Shown one piece after another: positions 1 through 10,439 of a stretch of DNA of 64,000 nucleotides. How positions within the stretch are numbered: the first letter of the stretch is position 1; every line of letters begins with the position of its first letter. The stretch comes from Linum tenue (Eukaryota; Streptophyta; Magnoliopsida; Malpighiales; Linaceae): NCBI GenBank assembly GCA_946122785.1, contig CAMGYJ010000002.1, positions 56,631,703-56,695,702 of the forward strand, in the 5' to 3' direction. The translations under genes and the position numbers were made by a program. A model generated the notes under the pieces. It did no database searches, was not told where the DNA came from, and saw nothing but the letters and a program-made list of their open reading frames with translations.

Positions 1-1000
1 CTCCATATGGCCCCATAAGGACCATACATGGTTGTTTGGTACCTAGTCGGGTGGCCACCTCAGCTAGCCACCATGCCTTAGTAGAATTTCTTGTCTTGTT
101 GGCTTGATACCCTGATGTATGGCTATCAAGTCCGTCTTGGCCCCCTGTTGCCTGGCCACCAAGTCAGTCTTACCGGCTTGATACCCCCTTGGGGTCATGG
201 GACCCTGTCGCTTTGCTTGGCTGCAAAGCCTGTCTTGCCGACCCCGTTGGCTTCATACTTAGCCAAATTCATGCTTTTCATGTCTTGGAACCAAGCCATG
301 CCTTGCCGGCTTGGTACCCTCTTGCTATGGCCATGTGATTCCATACTTAACCAATTTTCATGTATTTTAGTATCAAGCATGCCTTTTCGGCTTGATACCC
401 CTTTGGCTCTATACTTAGCCAAATTCAATGTTTTGGTACCAAGCCCTCCTTGTCGGCATGGTACCCTCTTGCCCCCATACTCAACCGATTTTGTCTCAGC
501 ACGGATGGTCTCCTATTTGGTACCCGGCTTGGTACCCGGTCGTTTGGCACCCATCGGACTGTGTCATGCTTGACACCCTTGTGGTTGGATCTCCATACTT
601 GGCCAATTTTCACCTCGGCATCATGTTTGACACCCTTAGACGAGACCCCCCTTGGACGAGATCATGCATGACCCCCTTGGACGGTGTCATGCATGACCCC
701 CCTTGTGCTGTGGGTCTCAACACTTAGCCAATTTTCGCCTTCCTTGCACGGTGTCATGCATGACCCCCTTTGGACGAGATCATGCATGACCCCCTTTGTG
801 CCGTGGGTCTCAACACTTAGCCAAATTTTGGCCTTCTTTGCACCACATGGCGAAAGGGTACTCGCGATGACCCCCTTGGACGAGACCCCCTTTGTGCCTG
901 ACCCCCTTGGACGGTGTCATGCATGACCCCCTTGGACGGTGTCATGCATGACCCGCCTTGTGCTGTGGGTCTCAACACTTAGCCAAATTTTGTACCAAGG
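1..1000. repeat. Degenerate tandem-repeat region
   Basis: This stretch is built from short motifs that recur with drift: CTTAGCCAA followed by a T-rich stretch, GGCTTGGTACCC-like words, and from about 660 onward the palindrome TCATGCATGA followed by CCCCC. The palindrome occurs at 662, 687, 754, 780, 917 and 942, that is as three pairs 25-26 bases apart. Reading frames cross the region but have no family-like content. It may be a decayed satellite or the repetitive part of a retroelement; it is cut by the window edge. Confidence 0.6.
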
Positions 1001-1289
1001 GGTGGAGGCATCGTCCGGCTATGGGGTCACGGAGACGGTCGGCCATCGCCCATCGTATAGAGGAGAAGGGGTTTGGCCACTTAGGCCCAAAAACCCAACC
1101 CAACAAGGCCCAGCTATCTCTTTTAATCATTAATGTTGAGCTGGCCTTATAAATCACTACCACTCCTTGAAAATAATCAATGTGGTATTACGTTATTTTT
1201 TTAGTGGTAAACACTCATTCATTCGGGATCGGAGGTTAACCGACATTCCTAAGATAAGATAAAAAAATGCATAAAATAAAATCAACGAC
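1001..1289. other. No gene seen
   Basis: This is GC-rich then AT-rich sequence between the degenerate repeats and the MULE target site. I see no coding or RNA gene signature in it. Confidence 0.5.
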
Positions 1290-1390
1290 AATAACTCGGA
1301 AAAAATCCCAAGTTACACATGTTTTTAAAAAAAATTCTCAAAATACAAACGTTATGAAAATAATTCCCAATCTACGTTAGTTTGGACCAT

Positions 1391-1540
1391 CACCGCTGTC
1401 AACGAAGACAGTGATTGCATCACTGTTGTCGACGAAGACAGTGATTGCATCACCGCTGTCGACGAAGACAGTGATTGCATCACCGCTGTCGACGAAGACA
1501 GTGATTGCATCACCGCTGTCGACGAAGACAGTGATTGCAT
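1391..1540. repeat. 30-bp minisatellite, left arm of MULE
   Basis: Five consecutive 30-bp units, each containing GACGAAGACAGTGATTGCAT or a near match (the first unit has AACGAAGACAG). They sit inside the left arm of the foldback MULE. Confidence 0.85.
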
Positions 1541-2269
1541 CACTGCAGTACACGGCCGCGGTGAAGGACTGACCTGCGTCGAAACTTTAAACAAACGTAA
1601 CTTTGTGCTCGGTTATCCGATCGTAGCGAAATTTTTTTTGATTCCGCATAATTTTTCGAGATCTTGCAAGCCACAAATTACCGTAGGCGGTTAGGTCCCG
1701 CCTTCGTCTCGAAAATATGTCGTTTGCTACCCCGAACGAGCCTTTTTTCGATTTCGTCAAACTTTGAACGACCATAACTTTGTGCTCCACAATCCGAAAA
1801 TCATGATTTTTTTTTTATTTCGCATAACTTTTTAAGGACTACAATTTTTATCATAGACATATTTTCGGAATGTACTTGGATTCCTGAAAAGGAAGGTAAA
1901 GTTATTCCCAAATTCCCTTATATCCATAAATAATTCATTTTTTGAAAATTCTCTCCTACTAAATATTGTAGTCCTTAAAAATTTATGCGAAATCAAAAAA
2001 CAATTCACGATTTTCGGATTGTGGAGCACAAAGTTATGGTCGTTCAAAGTTTGACGAAATCGAAAAAGGCTCGTTCGAAGTAGCAAATGACATATTTTCG
2101 AGACGAAGGCGGGACCAAACCGCCTACGGAAATTTGCGGCTTGCAAGATCTCGAAAAATTATGCGGAATCAAAAAAAAATTCTCTACGATCGGATAACCG
2201 AGCACAAAGTTACGTTTGTTTAAAGTTTCGACGCAGGTAAGGCCTTCACCGCGGCCGTGTACTGCAGTG

Positions 2270-2389
2270 ATGCAATCACTGTCTTCGTCGACAGCGGTGA
2301 TGCAATCACTGTCTTCGTCGACAGCGGTGATGCAATCACTGTCTTCGTCGACAACAGTGATGCAATCACTGTCTTCGTCGACAGCGATG
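2270..2389. repeat. 30-bp minisatellite, right arm of MULE
   Basis: Four 30-bp units in reverse complement to those at 1391-1540. The difference in copy number (4 versus 5) shows that the arms have expanded or contracted independently since they formed. Confidence 0.85.
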
Positions 2390-2492
2390 ATGGCCCAAAC
2401 TAACGTAGATTGGGAATTATTTTCATAACTTGTGTATTTTGAGAATTTTTTTTAAAAACATGTGTAACTTGGGATTTTTTCCCAATAACTCG

Positions 2493-3441
2493 AGGTGGTG
2501 GGTGGGTAGTGGAAAGCTCATTGGCGTTTTTTACCTTTGTACATTTAAAACGCAAAATATTGGCATTACCTCCGATTGAGACAACCGATCTGGGTTTTGC
2601 CGACGCAGCTCGGGCCGCTGCACTCATCACGCATTTCCACAAAAACCCAGCAACCGCCTCCGTCCGGCTCGGGTCGGGTATCTCCACGCTCTTCGCTTTG
2701 GCTTTCAGCGCGTGAACCACTTCTTCATCGAATGTGAGTCTCCTCGTTCGGATCTTCCCTCCTTGTTGGGCCACAAAATCCCCTGCGGAGGTTGCGGGGA
2801 CATCGTCGTGCCGCAGCGGCAGGAGTGACGTGGCAGCGCGATTGTGAGCGTACGCGCTGCCGCCTACTGCCGCCGCCGCCGTTTTCTCCTGGCTCCTGGC
2901 GACGGCGGACCAGAGCTTCATGAAATCGGCCAGAGTGGGGCCGTCTACGATCTTGTGCAGCGAGCAAATACCGATTGCGAGGCCGCCGCAGGGGAAAGCG
3001 GTGGCCCTGAAGGCGATCTGCGGCACCGATTCGAGGTCCGAGATCCATTCGGCGGGGAAAGGGAGGAACTGCTGGAGCGAATCCTGAGAAAATCAGCCAG
3101 GGACGAATCGTTGATGTCGCCGTCGACCGCGGCGGTAGAGAACGGCACGCCCTCATCGTTGCAATGGACGACGGATTTGGACAACCTGCCGGCGAGTGGG
3201 TAGAAGCGCGTGAGGGTCTGGGCGAGTGAGGACTTGAGGGTGTCGAAATTTCTCTCCCCCTGCGGGTTTTGATCCCGTGGATCCGGGAGCAGGAAGGAAA
3301 AAGAAGATGAGAGGTACATAAATTGGCGGGACTATGTTGTCGATGAGGGAGAGCTTGAATGTGGCGAGTTCGGCGGGAGTTGGGGAAGACGGTTTGATGG
3401 TTTCCGCGGAGGTTAGGTTGATTTTGTGATGATGATAATGG
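2493..3441 (-). pseudogene. BAHD acyltransferase pseudogene (vinorine synthase-like), 3' truncated
   Basis: BAHD enzymes transfer acyl groups from acyl-CoA to alcohols or amines in plant specialised metabolism, usually in the cytosol. The minus strand reads in order: an N-terminus with SAETIKPSSPTP and FKLSLIDNIVPPIYVPLIF; then, in a second frame, LKSSLAQTLTRFYPLAGRL; then, back in the first frame, QIAFRATAFPCGGLAIGICS and the catalytic HKIVDG (HXXXDG) motif, then a stretch to about 2570. Frame changes fall near 3290 and 3085, and the second restores the first frame. A complete enzyme has about 430 residues and a DFGWG motif; the last 150 or so residues including DFGWG are absent, and the open frame runs on into the MULE at 2483. 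The true start codon is unclear. Family assignment is firm; subfamily is inferred from the N-terminal wording. Confidence 0.85.
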
Positions 3442-3902
3442 TGATTACTGGAGGTCAGTGATGGTGGTGGTGGTGATAATTGTGTTCTGTGGAGGGACCA
3501 AATCGAAGATGATGCAGCTGCAGGCTTCTTCCTCAGAACAACACGAACCAGTATTGGAAACATGGTTGATGGAATGGTTGTAAGGTAATTCATGACTCCA
3601 TGTAAATGGTGGCTCATCCCTTTCTGTAAAAAAAATAGTGGCACTTGCTGATTGAGGTCCCAACTATGCTGCTGCTGCTGTCTATTCTTAGTGTAGGACA
3701 GACATCAAGCAGCAACCAATAATTGTGGCCTGGAGTGAATAATACTGCATTTGCATGTGCATTGTGGAAGAACATTTATGTCCCTCACATTTCTCTTCTC
3801 TCTCATTCATCGATTTGGGTTATCAATTTCTCTTCTCCCAGTCTCTCTCATTTACTAGAAGGACAACTATCAGAATTGTAGCCACTCAAATCTTTCCATC
3901 AG
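3442..3902. other. No gene seen
   Basis: This would be the 5' side of the BAHD relic on the minus strand. It has short microsatellite-like runs (GATGATGAT, GGTGGTGGT, CTGCTGCTG) but no coding family was recognised and no convincing promoter was found. Confidence 0.5.
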
Positions 3903-4935
3903 TTTTTTTTTTTTTTTTTTTGCATTGAAGGAGGCAAGCTGCCAAAGCAAGTAGAAATACAGAGGAAGCAGGATTAAGGAAACATGGGGGGAGGAGTATC
4001 GATAATGTTCCTGGGGAAAGTCACTCCACTGCTATCTTCCTCAAGTAAGGTAATCAAATCATTGGGTGGCGCCTCTAGTTCGTACAAACCGTAGGGATAG
4101 ACGAGACTGTGCTTCGAGAGCCAGTCCGCGACTCTATTCCCTTCCCGGTAAGTATGAACTAAATTCACTACCCAATTCTGAGAGATCAGTCGTCTAATTG
4201 CCGATAGCAAAGTCGCATAAGGATGAAGGGGGTCTGACGTGTTGTTGATGAGCTGGATCGCAATCTGTGAATCAGATTCCAACACGATCACCCTGTAGCC
4301 AAGCTTCCATGCCAACTTAAGCCCATGATAGATCGCCCAAACTTCTGCCATTGTAGCTGGACATGATCCGAGGTGGGAGACAAAACCAGCAAGCCAGCTC
4401 CTGTTCTCGTCCCGGAGCGCACCGTCGGCCCCTGCAAGTCCCTGAGCTTCATTAACGGCTCCATCAACATTGATTTTAGTCCATCCTGGTGGAGGAGGGA
4501 GCCATCCAATCTTTGCACGCGTGCGGGTGGGTGGGCTCTGGCGCTTGCCTATGATGTCCACCGGGGCCTTCCATGCATTGTACCACAACTCCGCCTTCAC
4601 TCTGATCGCCTGGATGAGCGATGCTGGAAAGAGTGTCTTCTGGCCTCCACTAAAAACGCCATCATTCCTGTTCTTCCACAGGCTTCAGAGGGCAATGCTG
4701 AAGAACGCCTTCCAGGGTACGCCGGTCGGGGAGGTATCGTCTTTTTCCAGATTCCTTCTTAGCCACTGGCCGGTGGGTAGGCTAAAAAACTCCTGTTGCT
4801 GATCTGTCGGAACAGTGCGTGCCCATAAGAAGGCTGCTGGCGGGCATTCTCGAAGGATATGCGAGACTGTCTCTAGCTGCGAGGAACACCTGTAGCAGCA
4901 AGGTTCTTCAGTAATGTGCCTTGCACCTCAGTAAG
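3903..4935 (-). mobile_element. L1-type LINE, 5'-truncated 3' end with poly(A)
   Basis: On the minus strand this holds the C-terminus of a LINE ORF2, a short 3' UTR and a poly(A) tail visible as 19 T residues at 3903-3921. The upstream parts (endonuclease, RT core) are absent, as expected for 5'-truncated target-primed insertion. The word AAGGTTCTTCAGT occurs twice around 4910-4945, near the 5' boundary. No target duplication could be fixed by eye. Confidence 0.8.
3974..4925 (-). pseudogene. LINE ORF2 C-terminus: zinc-binding region plus RNase H
   Basis: The upstream part reads CSSQLETVSHILRECPPA, the zf-RVT-type knuckle found near the end of plant LINE reverse transcriptases, followed by ALWSLWKNRND. 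The main open frame (3974-4600) is an RNase H-like (RVT_3) domain: INVDGA (first Asp), AEVWAIYHGLKLAWKLGY (Glu), LESDSQIAIQLI (Asp) and YREGNRVADWLSKHS (last acidic region). This domain degrades the RNA strand during retrotransposition. Only the tail of ORF2 remains, so no function is expected. The RNase H part is fully open over 208 codons, indicating a moderately young insertion. A host gene is unlikely given the poly(A) tail just downstream. Confidence 0.85.
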
Positions 4936-5113
4936 GTTCTTCAGTTATTCACTTATTTGTTACTGAGTTTGACTCTCCATAATGCACTTGTATGTATCAT
5001 ACTTACTCTGCATCAATATAATTCAGCTACAGAACCGTAGTGTGTTTATCGGGAAAACAGACCGGGTAAAGCCACCAACTAGGAGTAGGAGACATGAAAA
5101 GAAGGGGAATTGA
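4936..5113. other. Intergenic, no gene seen
   Basis: Short AT-rich spacer between the LINE fragment and the next inverted-repeat element. Confidence 0.4.
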
Positions 5114-5115
5114 TA

Positions 5116-5802
5116 AAGGTCGTCCTTAAAATTACTATTGATCGTCCTAAAAAATAACAAAGTTACACTTTTAATCTTTTGGCATTTTTAGCAAACAAAC
5201 ATCACTTTAACTAAAAAAAATGAAAAACACTCAATTTCCCACACTCTCGAATTCATCGTTGACATTCTCGAGTCGTAATCGTTGAGAATACGTCCGAATC
5301 ATGAGTATCGACTCCGACGATGTAAAAATCTGTTTTTTTTTTCAAAAAAAATTCCAAAACCCCTCAACCGAAGCAAATTTTCGGTTGTACCATGGCTCAA
5401 CCTAAGGCAATTTTCGGTTGTACCATGGACCAACCGAATGGACCAACCGAAAATTGGCTTCGGTTGAGCCATGGTGCAACCGAAGGTGATTTTCGGTTGG
5501 TCCATGGTACAACCGAAAATTGCCTTAGGTTGAGCCATGGTACAACCGAAAATTGGCTTCGGTTGAGGGGTTTTGGGTTTTTTTGGATTTGTTTGGTTTA
5601 TATCAATAATTTTCTATTCTTTTACTACGATTTATGATTCGGTCCATAAGATAATTTGTTGAATTTTGGTTTATATATTTTTTTAGATTTATGAAAGGGG
5701 AGGAGTTGTATGTTTTGTGTTTGATTTTGAAATTCAAAATGGGCAATTTGATAAATTACATATTAATTTAGGACGATGGTTAGTAATTTTTAGGACGACC
5801 TT
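5116..5802. mobile_element. Inverted-repeat (MITE-like) element, possible TA target site
   Basis: The ends are inverted repeats about 35 bases long starting AAGGTCGTCC and containing ATTACTA and ATCGTCCTAAA. TA dinucleotides sit at both outer edges (5114-5115 and 5803-5804), which would fit Tc1/mariner, but two bases are weak proof. The core holds a 223-base hairpin. No transposase is present. Superfamily is uncertain. Confidence 0.6.
5354..5576. repeat. 223-base hairpin made of CCATGG/AACCGAA repeats
   Basis: The left side begins CCAAAACCCCTCAACCGAAG and the right side is its reverse complement. Inside, words such as TTTTCGGTTGTACCATGG and CATGGTACAACCGAAAA recur in both orientations, so the whole segment can fold into one long stem. 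Confidence 0.75.
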
Positions 5803-5804
5803 TA

Positions 5805-6241
5805 ACCATTCATAAAAGAAGGGAATGATTGAGCTTTCCTTCCGTAAAGAAATTTTATTTTTGTGCAGATAATGTTGGAATTCTAAAGTTGCCAATCCAG
5901 ACAACAAACCTTCCTTTGTTCGAATAAATATGCCATGGCAGGAGGGACACAAATTGCTCGCAGTCATCACTGTGTGCTTCCATTTCTGAAGCGAACCAAA
6001 CTACCGACCCTCAAATATTACTTGTGCTGGGTTCGAACAGAAACATGAACCTTTAGGAAAAGGAGAGAGTAATGCAAATTCTATCTCCTCTATCTCATTT
6101 TCTCAAGTTGGAGTTAGGCTAATTAAACCAATGTCAACATTCCAAAAACAGAGGATCATTGTTGAATGAAACATTTGGACAAACATACCTACCATCAAGG
6201 CTCCAGTGACCAGTCCATATATGAGTGGAATTTTGCTATCA
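5805..6241. other. No gene seen
   Basis: AT-rich sequence with no recognised coding, RNA or repeat family. Confidence 0.4.
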
Positions 6242-6249
6242 TCCACCGG

Positions 6250-6693
6250 CAGTGACGGACCCGAATAAATATTTAAATAAAAAATATATAAAAATAAAAT
6301 ATCTGACTATTGCAAGTTATAACAAAGATCCAAGACGTGGTTTTATAGTCTTAAGAAAATGGTAAAATACATTCACTATCTTCTACATTATTCAACAAAT
6401 CTCTTTCAATATATCCTACGAGAGAATTATTCACATACTAATCGCCTATTCTATTCTAAAACTTAATTTTTATGTAACCCAAAGTTGACAAAATACTCTC
6501 AACACTTAGAGTTGCAACCGGTAAAATCAATAAAACTTTGAAGAGCAAATAGGCTCATGGATATGATGGATTCGGTAATAGTTGTCTTCACCATCAACTG
6601 AGCTAATTAATCAATTTCTTTTAATCAACGTAATAACTCATAATTCTTAACATAATGATAATAATTCTTAGGGACCACCTGGGTCCGCCACTG
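6250..6693. mobile_element. Non-autonomous hAT element (8-bp TSD)
   Basis: The ends are CAGTGACGGACCC and GGGTCCGCCACTG, inverted repeats with one mismatch and a CAGTG-type terminus seen in plant hAT elements. The identical 8-mer TCCACCGG flanks the element at 6242-6249 and 6694-6701. The 444-bp interior is AT-rich and non-coding. Confidence 0.85.
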
Positions 6694-6701
6694 TCCACCG
6701 G

Positions 6702-7207
6702 TTACTATTTGGAGGATGGTTATGTAAGAACTTTTCAAGTTGTACGATTGAAGCCCCAATTTTCTAGAATTAATATATTTGTCTGTCCCAAACTTTTCCC
6801 ATGTTTAAGATCCTGGCCGATCCTTATGGTATTTAATACGTCACTCCTAGTCAGAGGAAGTGTTGAGACGGGAGTTTTAATTTAATTGAAAAAATATGTT
6901 ATTTATGCTGACTGGGCAATTACTATTTAGAACTTTTGATTTTCAATTTTTTCCAATTAAGTTAATAATTGGAAAAAAACTCCCTCCTCAAGGATTCCTT
7001 TGATCGGTTTCTTAATTTTCTCCCAATTTTTGTTTTAATTTTTAATTTAATTATAATAATTTTTAGAGATTATGTGGAATTTTGGAAAATTTTAAGTTAA
7101 TTTATGCTAACTGGACAATGACGTAGCGGGTTGACCGTTAGTCAACGATCTTGATTCAATGGTTCATCAACACGTCGAGGACGAAATTTTTATAAGTGAA
7201 GAGAAAA
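6702..7207. other. Probable chromovirus 3' internal region, non-coding
   Basis: AT-rich sequence leading into the LTR that follows. The word TTTATGCT(G/A)ACTGG occurs at about 6902 and 7104. Just before the LTR is ACGTCGAGGACGAAATTTTT, the kind of sequence that precedes the polypurine tract and LTR in chromovirus Ty3/gypsy elements. No protein could be read. Confidence 0.5.
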
Positions 7208-7890
7208 TGTAACATCTCGACTTTTAGGTTAGGGTTCAAACTGAAGTTAATACGTGGTTTGATTCAATGGTTAGTGATTTCAAACCAAACCAAACTCCAA
7301 GCGAGACATTGCTGGGTCAAGTGGTTAACTCTAATGTTTTACCACCACAATAGTGAGTCGGTTAATTGAAGATATTTAGAGGCCCATTAAATCGAAGAAT
7401 TGGAGCCATTAAGCTCTCAATTGGGAGTCTTTACAGTAGCGGATTCCGTTACTTTCATAAGGCTGTCCGTTGGGATTATTTGAGAGGAGCTAGGGATTAG
7501 TGGCGTTTATAAATGGGATTGGGATCTAAGCCGGCGTAGAAAAGGGACAAGAGAGAGAGTGTCATTCCAAGTTGTGCGTGCCGGTCAAAGGCGCTACGAG
7601 AGCTTGGGAAGTAGTTGCCGACAACGATGAGGAAGGACGGTTGGGCATCGACGTGTTGGTGAACCACGGTGGAAGACTCAATCAATGGATTGCTGACGTA
7701 AGGACCGAATCCCTAGAAGCCTTGATCGATAATAATGATGATGCTTTGATTAACTAACACGACCTGTAACTTGGAGGTTTAACCAACGCAAGGAACTTTG
7801 GGAAAGTTGGATTGGTTAACCTTGGTAAAGTGTGGGGTTATTAGCGGTGATGATATCTGAATGAATTCGCGTGGGTGGATGGAATTGTAT
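7208..7890 (+). mobile_element. Chromovirus-type Ty3/gypsy LTR (3' end)
   Basis: The sequence switches at 7208 to TGTAACATCTCGACTTTTAG, a start typical of Tekay-like chromovirus LTRs, right after a GAGGACGAAATTTTTATAAG block and the purine run GAAGAGAAAA that serves as polypurine tract. The right boundary is not fixed by a second LTR copy and is estimated. A 61-codon open frame near 7572 is not conserved-looking and is not called. Confidence 0.6.
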
Positions 7891-8155
7891 ATATTGTCAG
7901 AAACTGGTAGGAAAGAATCGTATATATTTTCAGTAACCAACCAAAAAGAATGAACCAACCATTGTAATCGTCAATTCTTTAATGGTTCATTTGCAAATGC
8001 ATGGATGAGGAGCAGACGTTGCCACTTCGCCAGTGACGAAATGGAATGGCTATCGCCAGTGCACTACCACCATCATTTGCTTCTTTTCCTCTTGCCACAC
8101 CTTCAACGTATTCTTCACTCCAGAATCCATTTTTCAACAAATAACACTCTAAGAT
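7891..8155. other. Spacer with a partial repeat of the copia LTR edge
   Basis: At about 7897 the words TGTCAGAAACTGG and TAGGAAAGAATCG occur, nearly identical to the first 25 bases of the copia LTR at 8156. This could be a leftover of another LTR edge. No gene was seen. Confidence 0.4.
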
Positions 8156-8583
8156 TGTCAAGAACTGGTAGGAAAGAATCGATTGAAGGCGTGATTAGAT
8201 CACTCTCCTTAGAGTGTTAGGCTCGAGCAAACTTTGCAGACTTCTGTGTTTATGAAATAGAGAAGGAAAACGAGAAGAAGAAGAAGTAATCTCACATATG
8301 AAAAGAGTAATGGCAGTCATCTATTTGTACTTGTGAAAACTGGAAGTTACCTTCCGAAGAGACACAACCTTTCACAGAAAAATGTAGTTACCTTTCCCGA
8401 AAGGACACATCCTTTCACAGAAAAGGGAAGTTACCTTTCTAGAAGGACACTTCTTTTCACAATATTCAAACGTTAATTAATTAATATAAAATTAAATAAT
8501 TAATTAACTGCCAATAGACTCAATTCTTATACTTTCCTTCTTCCATTAATGTGGTATTACAACTCTATTGACTAACTCTAACA
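8156..8583 (-). mobile_element. Ty1/copia 3' LTR (minus strand)
   Basis: Read on the minus strand, the segment starts TGTTAGAGTTAG and ends GTTCTTGACA, giving the TG...CA ends of an LTR of 428 bp. It directly follows the purine tract AAGTGGGGGATT (complement of 8584-8595), the standard copia layout. It contains three 42-bp direct repeats (8342-8466). The matching pol remnant lies just upstream on the same strand at 9085-9580; no 5' LTR was seen. Confidence 0.75.
8342..8466. repeat. 3 x 42-bp repeat inside copia LTR
   Basis: Three adjacent units of about 42 bp share GTTACCTT, GGACAC or AGACAC, and CTTTTCACAGAAAA or a close variant. They lie in the LTR U3 side, where such repeats often act as transcriptional enhancers; that role is only inferred. 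Confidence 0.75.
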
Positions 8584-8595
8584 ATCCCCCACTTA
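8584..8595 (-). promoter_or_regulatory. Copia polypurine tract
   Basis: The minus strand reads AAGTGGGGGATT immediately before the LTR start TGTTAG. This purine run primes plus-strand DNA synthesis in copia elements. Confidence 0.7.
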
Positions 8596-9084
8596 GTCAA
8601 CAAGAGTTGAGAATACCTGCCTCGAACAAGTAACACATACATAAAAGTATCTTCTCGATTTGAACCTTTACCTAGTGTAAGAAACTCAAAGTTGATAACG
8701 AATCAGTGACGGGCTTAAGCATAGGAGTCACGATCCAAAGCTATAACTGGAGATGCCACACACGTACTTGTCTCTTCTCTAAACCACAACCACTAACAAG
8801 GGTAGCACTATTATGGCCATGTGTTGATCCTGTTTCACGAGCATTCACAAAGTTGACCTCTATTTTTGTCAGAGCGGCACCACTCTTAATGCTCGCATAG
8901 GTGACATTCCAAATGAATTCATTAAGAGTTCTATAACTCATCTCAAGAGTTATATAACTCACCCCTCTTTGGACTAATTTACTTGTACAATAAAATTAGT
9001 AACTTAGTTAGAGTAACTTGTTATTACCACATTGAACCTTTTAATTAGTGAATACCTAAAGAACATGTTGGGTTCCCATTACTT
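8596..9084 (-). other. Copia 3' untranslated/internal region
   Basis: Sequence between the copia RNase H remnant and the polypurine tract. No intact reading frame was found. Confidence 0.5.
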
Positions 9085-9580
9085 CTAGCTACACAAAAGG
9101 TCTCAATCCCATCCATTGGGATGTCACATAGATCATGCCTCTTGGCAATCTCTTCGGAAGAGGATCTGCCAAATTATTGCATGATCTAACATACACAATA
9201 GAAATGATTCCATTAGAAATCAAATATCCAACGTAATCATGTCTTAGGCTAATTTGTCTAGACTTACCATTGTAAATCTTGTTATAAGCTCTAGACAAAG
9301 TAGCCTTACTATCACAAAAGACAGAAATGGCTGGCATTGGTTGTGGCCACAACTTTATATCTAACAACATGTTTCTTAGTCATTCTGCCTTTTTTCCAGC
9401 CGCTACAAGGGCTAGGAATTCAGCTTCCATAGTGAAGTATGTAATACACATTTGTTTCTACGAATCCCAAGAAACAACTTCATCACCTAGTGTAAAAATA
9501 CACCTGGTGTAGATTTTTTATCACTAGGATTTGTTATCCAACTAGCATGAAGAACATCTCCCCCACAATTCTACCACTTG
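9085..9580 (-). pseudogene. Ty1/copia RNase H C-terminus, degenerate
   Basis: The minus strand gives, in order, NPSDKKSTPGVF, GDEVVSWDS followed by a stop, EAEFLALVAAGKKAEWLRN, VFCDSKATLSRAYN, YNGKSRQISLRHDYV, SIVYVRSCNNLADPLPKRL and TSQWMGLRPF. These are the ordered RNase H motifs at the end of copia pol, whose enzyme removes the RNA template during reverse transcription. At least one in-frame stop and frame drift are present, and everything upstream (gag, integrase, RT) is missing. It belongs with the LTR at 8156-8583. The lineage within copia cannot be set from so little sequence. Confidence 0.8.
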
Positions 9581-10439
9581 CCAAACTATCATGGAACAAT
9601 TCCATTTCATTTTCCATGGTTCTACTTATTGAACTTTCAACCGCTACATTGATCTAATTGTTTACCAATGGTATGGACTAATTAAGTTAGCATATAACAA
9701 ACAATTCAGATATTATTAGAAATATCATCTAATTACATACCAACGGAATTGGTCAAGGTAACTTGAGATGCCACAAGTAATTCAATTGCATTTCTAGATG
9801 GTATTGAAAATATCATCTAATTACTTACCAATGACATTTCATGAAGGTAACTTGACATACCACAAGTAATTCAAATGAATTTTCTAAGTCAATCATCTAA
9901 TTACTTTTAAATTAAAAAATACTTTATAAATATATCATAAGTAATTTAGACTTTAAGTTCAATAAGAACATCTCAATTGAGCTCTCATGCCTAATTGTTT
10001 TCCAATGAAATATGTCTATATATACCATAAACAATTCTGACAAATAGCTTCACCTAATAATCATTAGTCAAATTGTTTTCCAATGGCATAGTGTACATAT
10101 ATCATAAAAAAATTCTAACGATGATTATTTTGATGATCACCATCATTTGGCAAGCTTATTCAATCCCTATAAGGATCCATCTTAGTTTCATTTTCCTTTC
10201 TCTCATGGCCTAAGAAACATGAAGTTTAAACCACATACATGATAAACAAATTAATTATCATGTCGAGGGAACGCTTTTAAACATTATTTCAATTACTTCA
10301 AGATCACAACTCAAACAATTTTGTTACATAAACCAAATTTTTGATTGATGTTCCCTATAAATGGTCGATGTTCTACTCTAATAAAGCAAGTAAAAGATAA
10401 ACAAAGCAAGATGAAAAGGGGGTCGTGCGACACTGTGAG
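9581..10439. other. AT-rich region, no gene seen
   Basis: This segment repeats loose words such as TCATCTAATTAC, CATACCACAAGTAATTCAA and CCAATGGCAT/CCAATGACAT, suggesting an old diverged tandem repeat. No coding or RNA gene was recognised. Confidence 0.5.

Larger units (their letters stand above)
1299..2483. mobile_element. Foldback MULE (non-autonomous, 9-bp TSD)
   Basis: The element is a long inverted repeat: the left half (1299 to about 1850) reappears in reverse complement in the right half (about 1965 to 2483) around a short AT-rich centre. The identical 9-mer AATAACTCG flanks it at 1290-1298 and 2484-2492, and a 9-bp target duplication is the signature of the Mutator superfamily. Each arm carries a block of 30-bp repeats, five units on the left and four on the right. 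There is no transposase; frames inside it are by-products of the repeats. The internal sequence of the arms resembles the MULE at 42053-43205. It lies next to the BAHD relic. Confidence 0.8.

Noticed and set aside
1391..1540. CRISPR-like array of 30-bp repeats
   Set aside because: The units are contiguous with no unique spacers, lie inside a transposon arm, and the DNA is plant nuclear.
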